Assembly (NCBI GenBank): GCA_947497985.1
Contig: CANMIX010000008.1
Span: forward strand, 156,349-220,348
Reading direction: 5' to 3'
Source of the DNA: an uncultured Paracoccaceae bacterium
GTDB taxonomy: Bacteria > Pseudomonadota > Alphaproteobacteria > Rhodobacterales > Rhodobacteraceae
Length of the DNA: 64,000 nucleotides
The notes beneath the pieces were generated by a model. It was given only the letters and a program-made list of their open reading frames with translations, had not been told where the DNA came from and searched no databases. Both the position numbers and the translations under genes were made by a program. Numbering within the stretch: the stretch's first letter is position 1; each line of letters opens with the position of its first letter. Shown one piece after another: positions 45,596 through 54,300 of the stretch.

Positions 45596-47296
45596 ATGGC
45601 CTATCGCGCCGCCACACCGGAATATGAATTTATCCTCAAGGCCCTTATCGGTTTTGAAGAGGCCACGGCGACAGACCGGTTTTGCGAGGCAACGCCCGAT
45701 CTGGTCGCGGCGATCCTGGGCGAAGCAGGCCGCCTGTGTGATGAAGCCATGGCCCCACTGCAACGTGGCGGCGATACGGATGGCGCGCAGCTGGAAAACG
45801 GGGTCGTGCGCACTTCGCCCGGGTTTGCGGATGGCTGGAAGGCTATTTCTGAAGGTGGCTGGGTTGGTATGAACGCCAATCCGGATCACGGCGGAATGGG
45901 GCTGCCGTTTTCTGTTGCAACTGCAGTCAATGAGATGATGGCGGGGGCCTGCCTGTCGTTGCAATTGGCCCCTTTGATGAGCCAGGGCCAGATCGAGGCG
46001 CTGGATGCCCATGGATCTGACGCGATCAAAGACCTGTATCTGCCCAAACTGACGTCAGGCGCGTGGACCGGCACCATGAATCTGACAGAACCGCAGGCGG
46101 GATCCGACGTTGGTGCGCTGACATCCAAGGCCACGGATAATGGCGATGGAACCTATGCGATTACCGGGCAAAAGATTTTTATCTCTTGGGGGGATAACGA
46201 TTTTGCCGAGAATGTTGTGCATCTGGTTCTGGCGCGCCTGCCTGATGCGGTGCCGGGCACCAAGGGGATTTCGCTCTTTGTCGTACCGAAGTTTATCCCT
46301 GATGAAAATGGTGAGCCGGGTATTGCCAATACGCTGAAAGTTGTGAGCCTGGAAGAGAAGATGGGTCTTCATGGCTCGCCCACCTGCGTGATGCAATATG
46401 ACGGGGCCACGGGGTGGCTTGTGGGGGCGGAGCATGGCGGCATGGCGGCGATGTTCACCATGATGAACAACGCCCGCCTTGGCGTTGGCGGACAGGGCAT
46501 CGGGGCTGCCGAAGGGGCGTTTCAGCACGCATTGGCCTATGCGCAAGAGCGCAAACAAGGACGAACCGAGTCCGGCGCGATTGTTGATCACGCCGATGTG
46601 CGCCGGATGCTGATGGAGATGAAGGCAGATATCTTTGCCGCGCGCGCCATTCTGCTGGCCAATGCTCATGCCATTGACATGTCCCACGCAACTGAAGGTG
46701 GCGATTGGGCAACCCGCGCGGCCTTTTTGACACCGATCACCAAGGTATTCGGGACCGAGGTGGGGATGCGGGTCTCTGAGACCGGCGTGCAGGTTTTTGG
46801 CGGTATGGGCTATATCGAGGAAAGCGGCGCCGCCCAATATTACCGCGATGTTCGGGTGACTGCGATCTATGAGGGAACCAATGGCATTCAGTCGATGGAT
46901 CTGGTGGCACGCAAGATGATGGACGGCGGCGAGATGGCCGGGCGCCTCTTGGACGAAATCGAGGAGCTGGCCGAACAGGGACGGGGCGCAAATCCCAAGA
47001 TGACCGATGCGCTGTGGAACGCCTGCGAAGCGCTGCGTGATGCAACCGATTGGTTGGTCTCTCAAGATATGAGCGATCGTTTTGCGGGCAGCCTGGCTTA
47101 TCTGCGGGCCTTTGCGCGGGTTCTGGGCGGCTATTACCACCTCAAGGCTGCGCAGGCCGATCCAGGTGGGCCCCGCGAAAAGCTGGCGCGTTTCTATATG
47201 GCGCGGATGTTGCCCGAATATGCTGCACATCTGGCAGCGGCCACGGCCGGAAGCGACGGGTTGTTTGCGCTCAGCATTGATGAGCTGGCAGGGTAG
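45596..47296 (+). CDS. Acyl-CoA dehydrogenase, long DmdC-like type
   Basis: The 566-residue protein has the ACAD fold with WTGTMNLTEPQAGSDVGAL, ISWGDNDF, LHGSPTCVM and QVFGGMGYIEESGAAQYYRDVRVTAIYEGTNGIQ, where the catalytic Glu is in YEGTNG. A C-terminal extension of about 100 residues is typical of DmdC, the methylmercaptopropionyl-CoA dehydrogenase of DMSP breakdown. Other dmd genes are not adjacent, so the substrate remains open. ATG 45596 follows AAGGAAGGA. The MBL gene begins 4 bases after its stop. Confidence 0.9.
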   Translation: MAYRAATPEYEFILKALIGFEEATATDRFCEATPDLVAAILGEAGRLCDEAMAPLQRGGDTDGAQLENGVVRTSPGFADGWKAISEGGWVGMNANPDHGGMGLPFSVATAVNEMMAGACLSLQLAPLMSQGQIEALDAHGSDAIKDLYLPKLTSGAWTGTMNLTEPQAGSDVGALTSKATDNGDGTYAITGQKIFISWGDNDFAENVVHLVLARLPDAVPGTKGISLFVVPKFIPDENGEPGIANTLKVVSLEEKMGLHGSPTCVMQYDGATGWLVGAEHGGMAAMFTMMNNARLGVGGQGIGAAEGAFQHALAYAQERKQGRTESGAIVDHADVRRMLMEMKADIFAARAILLANAHAIDMSHATEGGDWATRAAFLTPITKVFGTEVGMRVSETGVQVFGGMGYIEESGAAQYYRDVRVTAIYEGTNGIQSMDLVARKMMDGGEMAGRLLDEIEELAEQGRGANPKMTDALWNACEALRDATDWLVSQDMSDRFAGSLAYLRAFARVLGGYYHLKAAQADPGGPREKLARFYMARMLPEYAAHLAAATAGSDGLFALSIDELAG

Positions 47297-47300
47297 CCGC

Positions 47301-48347
47301 ATGACAAATGTGCCCGACGTCACTCTTAAATTCCCCTATGAGACCCCGCCCGAAGAAGGGGCCGTGGTCGAAATAGCCGAGGGTGTCTTGTGGCTGCGCT
47401 TGCCGCTGCCGATGAAATTGGACCACGTCAATGTCTACGCTTTGGACGATGGTGACAGCTGGACGATCATCGACACGGGCATCAACTCGCGCCGCTCCCG
47501 CGCCCTTTGGGAACGGCTGATGGCTGGACCTTTGGGCGGCAAACCCGTGGGCCGTGTTGTGGTCACCCATCACCATCCCGATCACGTGGGTCTTGCGGGC
47601 TGGTTTCAGTCTGAACATGGGGCCGAGCTGGTCACAACGCGCACCGCTTGGCTGTTCTCACGCATGCTGACATTGGACGAGCAGGAGGTCTGGCCCGCCG
47701 AGACGCTGGCCTATTATCGCAGCGCTGGCATGGATCCTGCGATTTATGACGCACGCGCGTCAGACCGGCCGTTCAATTTCGCCGACACGGTCTATCCGAT
47801 GCCTTTGGGCTTCACCCGCATCAAGCAGGACGACCAGATCCAGATGGGTGGGCGCATATGGGACATCCATATCGGCAATGGCCATGCGCCGGAACATGCG
47901 ACGTTTTGGAGCCGCGACGATAATCTGATCCTTTGCGGGGATCAGATCCTATCCTCTATCAGTCCGAATATCGGCGTTTATGCCACCGAACCCATGGCCG
48001 ACCCGCTGGCTGAATGGCTCGAGGCTTGTGAACGTTTTTCGCGTCTTGCACGCCCCGACCATCTGGCGCTGGGCGGTCACAAGCTGCCATTTCAACGTGT
48101 GCCGTTGCGCATGCGCCAACTGATCGACAATCATCACAGTGCATTGGAGCGTTTATTGGAGGCTTTGCGTGAGCCTCACACTGCGGCGGATTGCTTTTCC
48201 TACCTGTTCAAGCGCAAGATCGGCACAGGTGAATATGGCCTGGCATTGGTTGAAGCGGTTGCTCATGTGAACCATCTCTTCCATATGGGAGCGGTGGACA
48301 GGTGGGCGCGCGAAGACGGGGCTTGGTTGTACCGCCGCCAAGGATAA
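47301..48347 (+). CDS. MBL-fold metallo-hydrolase
   Basis: The 348-residue protein has the metallo-beta-lactamase signature VVVTHHHPDHVGLAGW at about 90-105, GHAPEHATFW as the next metal ligand, and CGDQIL. A C-terminal helical domain of about 100 residues resembles hydroxyacylglutathione-hydrolase-like or LACTB2-like proteins. Coupling to the acyl-CoA dehydrogenase suggests a thioesterase-like or detoxifying role, but this is inference. Confidence 0.88.
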   Translation: MTNVPDVTLKFPYETPPEEGAVVEIAEGVLWLRLPLPMKLDHVNVYALDDGDSWTIIDTGINSRRSRALWERLMAGPLGGKPVGRVVVTHHHPDHVGLAGWFQSEHGAELVTTRTAWLFSRMLTLDEQEVWPAETLAYYRSAGMDPAIYDARASDRPFNFADTVYPMPLGFTRIKQDDQIQMGGRIWDIHIGNGHAPEHATFWSRDDNLILCGDQILSSISPNIGVYATEPMADPLAEWLEACERFSRLARPDHLALGGHKLPFQRVPLRMRQLIDNHHSALERLLEALREPHTAADCFSYLFKRKIGTGEYGLALVEAVAHVNHLFHMGAVDRWAREDGAWLYRRQG

Positions 48348-48376
48348 CACGGCCTTTGGCCGGGAAGGGGAAGACC

Positions 48377-48835
48377 ATGGACAACAAGATCGCGACCAGC
48401 GCCGAAGTGGCAGAATCAGCAGTGCTGCCTTGCGTGCATGAGGTCCACACTGACCCTGAGGCGTGCGCAGGTCTGACCAAAGTTCCAGAAGAATTGCAAA
48501 AGCCGGTTGAAAGCAAAAGCGCGTCGCGCTGGGCTTACGAACGGCTAGTTTTGTACATCCAGAATTTTGAACAACAGTTGGACGCGGAGCATGAGGTCGC
48601 CATGGGCATGACCGGCGGCGACGCAGGCGTGTTGAGGATCGAAGGGATCGGCTATTTTGACCCTGATATCATAACCTTTTACGGCACCGACACCGGCGGG
48701 GCGCGCACCCAGCTGGTCCAACATGTGACGCAGCTGAACGTCATGCTGCGTGCAACTCCCAAACCAGTAAAAGAAAAGCCTGCCAACCGAATTGGTTTCC
48801 GCTTGGCCAAGGATTTGGAAACCACCACGGCCTAA
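48377..48835 (+). CDS. DUF6173-family protein
   Basis: The 152-residue protein has the segments WAYERLVLYIQNFEQQLDAEHEVA, LRIEGIGYFDPDIITFYGTD and RTQLVQHVTQLNVMLRA, which I recognise from a Rhodobacteraceae family annotated as DUF6173. There is no signal peptide and no known catalytic motif. ATG 48377 follows GGAAGGGGAAG and lies 29 bases after the MBL gene, so it probably belongs to the same operon. Confidence 0.75.
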   Translation: MDNKIATSAEVAESAVLPCVHEVHTDPEACAGLTKVPEELQKPVESKSASRWAYERLVLYIQNFEQQLDAEHEVAMGMTGGDAGVLRIEGIGYFDPDIITFYGTDTGGARTQLVQHVTQLNVMLRATPKPVKEKPANRIGFRLAKDLETTTA

Positions 48836-48966
48836 TCTGGCGTAGCATCACCGTCACAATTTGCAGCTTGTTTGCACTCCATATGCGTTGCGACCAAAAG
48901 CCGTGGTGACACCGCGCATTAAATTCAGTAATCAATCCCCAACACTTTGGGACGAGGACCAGTAAT

Positions 48967-49101
48967 ATGGCTGAACACAAACACGGAACCATGGACAGCA
49001 CCGTTCAAGAGCAAACTTATGCGGGTTTTATCAAATTCGTGACGCGTTTCTGTGTTGCTACGGTGATTTTCTTGGTCGTCTTGGCGATGTTCGCCATCTG
49101 A
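48967..49101 (+). CDS. aa3-type cytochrome c oxidase subunit IV
   Basis: The 44-residue peptide MAEHKHGTMDSTVQEQTYAG... has a polar start and one membrane helix (about 24-44). It matches the small bacterial aa3 oxidase subunit IV. No other oxidase genes are near, so it is an orphan locus. The lipoprotein gene starts 17 bases later. Confidence 0.82.
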   Translation: MAEHKHGTMDSTVQEQTYAGFIKFVTRFCVATVIFLVVLAMFAI

Positions 49102-49118
49102 TCACCGGAGCGCGTCCC

Positions 49119-49730
49119 GTGAAAAAACTGTTGTGCCTGGGTGTTGCCCTTGTGGTGTTGGCCGGATGTGCCGCGCCACAACAACCCAATGCGGATCTAG
49201 CGACATTGCAACGGGTCGCCTACTCGGATCCGGACGGGCCTGCGCTCACGTTGATCACCGTGATCAACAACCGCAGCGGTCAAGGTGGGCACACGGCTCT
49301 GATGGTGAGCGGTTCAGAACGGGTCATCTTTGACCCGGCTGGTTCATTCCACGCTGACATCGTTCCTGAGTTTAACGATGTCCTGTATGGGATCCGCCCA
49401 GCCGTTTTTCAGGCCTACCGAAGCGCCCATGCCCGAACCAGTTTCCATGTAAAGACTCAGCGTTTGAACGTCACAGCCGAACAGGCCGAGGTTGCTCTGC
49501 AGTTGGTAAAGAACAACGGGCGCGTTCCCGGTGTCTACTGTGCAAATGCGACCTCAAACATTCTGCAGGACATTCCGGGATTTGAGAGCATCAACGTGAC
49601 CTTTTACCCTGTTAAACTGTCTGAACAATTCGAGATGCTCGGCGATGTCAAAAGCGAGCTGTACTACGAAGGCGATGACGAAGACCTGAAAAAAGGCATC
49701 GCCGCCAGCAATGCTGCGCTGAACGGGTAA
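49119..49730 (+). CDS. Lipoprotein, possible permuted papain-like (NlpC/P60-type) protein
   Basis: The 203-residue protein has a GTG start and a clear lipobox (VVLAGC, Cys17). The motif GGHTALMVSGSERVIFDPAGS, with a His, comes before VYCANATSNIL, with a Cys. This His-then-Cys order resembles circularly permuted NlpC/P60 proteins such as YiiX. I cannot confirm the fold without a structure search. It follows the oxidase subunit IV peptide and faces the racemase relic. Confidence 0.6.
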   Translation: MKKLLCLGVALVVLAGCAAPQQPNADLATLQRVAYSDPDGPALTLITVINNRSGQGGHTALMVSGSERVIFDPAGSFHADIVPEFNDVLYGIRPAVFQAYRSAHARTSFHVKTQRLNVTAEQAEVALQLVKNNGRVPGVYCANATSNILQDIPGFESINVTFYPVKLSEQFEMLGDVKSELYYEGDDEDLKKGIAASNAALNG

Positions 49731-49882
49731 AAGAAGCCAATTCGCGGGTAAGTTGGCCTCCCAATTTGGTATGTGCAGCTGTTCCCCTGATTTGCTCCTA
49801 GACCAGACCGTCATGATCAAGGCTTCGATCACTATATCGGGGTATGTGATAGCCCATCCGTTTAACCTCTAAATGGCCTTAG

Positions 49883-50245
49883 TCAGAGTTCGCTTCGCAG
49901 CAGAGACGACATATTCTGTGCCGCTTCAGGTACGGGTGCGATCAGGTCACAGGGCGCTTGCGATTTTAGACGCTCTGCCGCTTCCGCGAGGGGGCCTCCG
50001 CCGAGGATGATCGCTTCGGCTCCTGCTGCATTGGCGCGCTGGATTGCGGTGAGCAAGGCGGCGTCAAGCTGCGTGTAATCTTTTGACAAAACGTGTGGGT
50101 CACCTGTCGTCACAAACGTTCCTAGATAATTACTTTTGGGGGCGGAAGACCGCATCAGAGCGTCGATGCCGGTCTTTAGGTTCGGGGTATGGGTGACGAC
50201 ACAATAATGCCGCCCGCCCTTGGCAGCGGCGATCGCGGATTGGCT
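49883..50245 (-). pseudogene. Asp/Glu racemase family, N-terminally truncated relic
   Basis: About 121 codons encode the C-terminal half of an Asp/Glu or hydantoin racemase: [37 protein letters not shown] and the final PVPEAAQNMSSLL. The N-terminal half with the first catalytic Cys is missing. Upstream of about 50245 the frame runs into IS sequence on the other strand, so the gene was cut by an insertion and deletion. The 152 bp between the lipoprotein and this relic includes a short frame (TYPDIVIEALIMTVW, minus strand) that recalls IS5-type transposases, at low confidence. Confidence 0.75.
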
Positions 50246-50915
50246 GGTGCGCTTGACGGCTAATCGGCGGACTTGGGGCTTTGGCCTGTGCTTTCTGTAT
50301 CTGCGGAACGTGAACAGCTTCAATCGGAACTATAAACGGGTCTACCGCATCTATTGCGAGCTAGAGCTGAACCTGCGGATCAAGCCCAAGAAGCGCCTGA
50401 AACGGCCCAAACCAGATGAATTGGCGGTGCCGGACGCATCAAACAGAACGTGGTCGATGGATTTCATGGCAGATCAATTGGCGGATGGACGGTCATTTAG
50501 GACGTTGAACGTTTTGGATGACTTTAATCGTGAGGGGCTGGGGATCGAGGTGGACTTCTCGCTGCCTGCCATGCGTGTTGTGCGCAGCCTGAACCAAATC
50601 ATCGAATGGCGTGGTAAGCCCGCGACCATTCGGGTTGATAACGGCCCCGAATACATCGGTGGTTTACTGATAGAATGAGCCGAAAAGCGCGGCATTGCCA
50701 TCGAATATATCCAGCCGGGCAAGCCGCAGCAGAACGCCTATATCGAGCGATACAATCGCACGGTTCGGCACGAATGGCTGGACCAAAATATCTTTGAAAC
50801 GATAGAGGAGGCCCAAAATCAGGCCGCGATATGGCTCTGGACTTAAAACAACGACCGGCCCAACATGGCCATCGGCGGGATCACACCTGCCATGAAGCTA
50901 AAAACAGCCGCATGA
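50246..50915 (+). mobile_element. IS3-family transposase orfB remnant, 5'-truncated with two nonsense codons
   Basis: The frame reads [67 protein letters not shown] and QQNAYIERYNRTVRHEWL. This is the DDE core of an IS3-family (IS51/IS407-like) OrfB. TGA at 50676-50678 stands where Trp is usual and TAA at 50844-50846 where Tyr is usual. OrfA and the left end are gone. The right end is probably near 50950. It is joined directly to the racemase relic. Confidence 0.85.
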
Positions 50916-51327
50916 GTTCTACGAATGAGCCCAATTTAAAATGGGGGATTACCAGATGGCATCCGGGCGCTTCACGGTTGTGATAAACCGTTTGTGAACG
51001 GCGCTTGAACAGGGTCGGCTTGGCACGTTGCGTGTGGGTTGGGATAGAAAAAGTGGCAAAGGGGAGTTTGAATAAGTATAATAAAAACAATATATTATAT
51101 GTTATTCGCTCAGGCGGTTGCGTCTTTGGCCGCGGCCGAAACTACAGAGCGTGATAAAGGTGCCACGCATATCGTTTAGCTAAAGTTCATCGCAACTTAG
51201 TTAAAGTGTTACCTAAAATTTTGAGGGTCCCGCGTGACGGTGATTGGGGGCTGACAGGTGATGCGCATACTTGTGCATCGCTCGGATTTTCCTTGGTCAC
51301 TACGTGATTAAATGCGTGAGAGGGACC
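50916..51327. other. AT-rich gap upstream of the secreted nuclease, with a hairpin at 51260-51279
   Basis: These 412 bases probably include the right end of the IS remnant and the promoter region of the large nuclease. A hairpin GATGCGCA-TACT-TGTGCATC (51260-51279, one G:U pair) would lie in the mRNA leader. I could not support a specific promoter or Pho box. Confidence 0.4.
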
Positions 51328-54300
51328 ATGCGACACACGATTTTCAGTGAAAATTTTAATGATTTCCTAGGTAACGGGATAGCTTCCAATCCGGTTGCGG
51401 GGCAATTGGACAGCGGCGTTTGGACCGTAGAAGGCTTTAGCTCTGCTTCAGATTTGTCACGGGGCGAGACTGACGGTTCTGTTGGAACTGGTGGCCTTTA
51501 TGCGGTTGATCGTGGCGAGGACGAGGGCAATGGTTTGCTTCTCCAACCCGGTGGCAGCGACTTTACTCCGGGCAATTTGACCTTGAACCTGAGCTCCGGT
51601 GAAAGTGATCTGACGGATGTGACCGTCTCCTTTGATCGCTTGGTGAACAACGACCAAGGGCGTGCCAACAGCTTTGACTTTTCTTACTCGTTGGACGGGG
51701 TGACCTTCATCACGCTCGACAGCTTTGTGAGCGCGGCGGCGGCTGACGCAAATGGTCTGACCTCTGAAACCGTAACCGTGACCCTGCCGGATCTGCCTGC
51801 GGGCACCGATTTCCAGCTGCGGTGGACCGGTAATGATGTCGACGGCTCCGGTTCGCGCGACGAGTTTGGCATCGACAATTTGGTTGTCGACGGCGTGTCC
51901 GCTGATGACGAACCAAGCGATACGCCCGAGGCTGCCTTTACCCTTGAACTGCTGCATATCGCGGATCAGGAAGCGTCTTCTGCGGCTGTCGTCGATGCAC
52001 CTAACCTGTCTGCAGTCCTGAACGCATTACGCGACCAAGATCTGGGCAATGACGGCGTTGCAGACAACACTTTGACGTTGTCGTCTGGTGACGCGATCAT
52101 TCCGGGCATCTTCTTTGATGCGTCCGAGGCTGTATTTGGCAGCGCAGGTATCGCTGACATCCAGATCCAGAACGAGCTGGGCATCCAGGCGATTGCGCTT
52201 GGCAACCACGAGTTTGATTTTGGTACCGGCACCCTGGCCGACCTGATCTCGGGTGAGGCCGAAGGCTCGATCCTGGGTGAGGACTTTGGTGGTGCAGATT
52301 TTGCATACCTGTCAGCGAACCTTGATTTTTCAACCGACGCGAATCTGGCACCGCTGGCCGTCGAAGGCGGCAATGCTCCGCTGGCGAACACCGTGACCTC
52401 TTCGGTTGTGCTGGAAACCAACGGCGAAAAGATCGGTGTTGTGGGCGCAACCACACCAACATTGGGCCGTATCTCCAGCCCTGGTGATCTGGGCATCCTG
52501 CCGGGCGAGTTTGACGACACGCCAACCGACGCGCAATTGGACGCGCTGGCGGCCCAAATCCAGAGCGAAGTCGACGCCTTGTTGGCGGCAGACCCGAGCC
52601 TGAACAAAATCATCCTGCTGGCGCACATGCAGCAGATCAATATCGAGCAGGCCCTGGCCACGCGTCTGGTCGATGTTGATATCATCGTTGCCGGTGGATC
52701 GAACACACGTCTGTTTGACGAAAACGACCGCCCACGCGACGGCGACAGCAGCCAAGGCGTTTACCCGATCATCATCGACAACGCCGGTGGCACACAGACC
52801 GCGGTTGTGAACACCGATGGCAGCTACAAATATGTGGGTCGTTTGGTTCTGGACTTTGATGCCGACGGTAACATCATCCCGGAATCCTATGACGCTGAAG
52901 TGTCGGGCGCTTATGCAACCGATGCGCAGGGTGTTGCAGATCTGGGTGCCGAAGATCTGGTGGATGCTGAAATCCAAGCCATTGCAGATGCGATCGAAGA
53001 GCAGATCATCGCAACCGAATCCAATGTGTTCGGCAGTTCGGATGTCTTTCTGAACGGCAACCGCTCTGGTGTCGAAGGCGACGCGGACGGTGTGCGCACG
53101 CAGGAAACCAACCTTGGGAACCTGACAGCGGATGCCAATCTAGCTGCGGCTCAGGAAAGCGACGAAGCGGTTGTTGTCTCGATCAAGAACGGTGGCGGCA
53201 TTCGCGCCTCTATCGGCGAGACCGTTGTTCTGCCAGGTGACGTCATTGCGACGCGGCTGCCCAACGGTGAGATCGTCGATAGCGAAGGCAATATCGTCAA
53301 GGAAGAGGGCGGCATCAGCCAGACCGACATCCAAACGGCGCTGGCCTTTAACAACGGTTTGACATTGTTGACCCTGACCCGCGCTGAGCTGGTTGCGGTT
53401 CTGGAGCACGGAGTGAGCGCGCTGCCGGGTGTTGCGGGACAATTCGCCCAGATCTCCGGTGTTGAATTCTCCTTTGATCCGGATCTGGAAGCGGGTTCGC
53501 GCATTGTGAACGCAGAAATCGTTGATGCAGAAGGCAATCAGATTGCTGAGCTGGTCCGTGACGGTGTGATCTCTGGTGAGCCGACCGAGACTTTCCGCAT
53601 CGTAACACTGAGCTTCCTTGCCGATGGGGGTGACGGTTATCCGTTCCCAACAGGCGAAGCCGCCAACCGTGTCGACCTGACCCAGGACGACGATGCGGTG
53701 CGTACCGGTGAAGCAACCTTTGCGGCGGATGGCTCCGAACAGGACGCTCTGGCCGAATATCTGGCCGACCTGGACGCACCTTTTGCAGAAGAAGACACCA
53801 ACGCAGCTGGCGACACTCGCATCCAAAACCTCAACTTCCGCGAAGACACTGTTTTCGAAGATGGCGATGTATTTGACGGTGACGAAGTTATCATCAACGA
53901 AGTTCTGGCGAGCACGACAGGTGCCGACAGCGAGTATGTTGAACTGTTCGGCACCCCAGGTGCTTCGCTGGAAGGTCTGAGCTTTATCGCGGTTGAAAGC
54001 AATGACAACGCGACACCAGGCACAATCGACTTCCGCTTTGATTTTACCGAGGGCGACTTCATCGGTGCAAACGGTTTCTTCCTGATTGCCAATGACACGG
54101 CACAAGCCACCTATGGTGTTGTGGCAAACGCTACCATTTCTGACACGCTTGAAAACAGCTCGGCAACATATGCGCTGGTTGAGACAAGCAGCCTGAATGG
54201 CACCAGTGTCACAGGGTCAGAAGTTGTTCTGGATGCGGTTGCAAGCTTTGACAGCAGCGACAGCACGGCCTTCTTTGATGCGCCTGTTGTTGGGCCAGAT

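Noticed and set aside
51225..51270. Possible Pho box upstream of the secreted nuclease
   Set aside because: CTGTCA-like bases on the minus strand are not followed by a second repeat at the required spacing, so the match is too weak.
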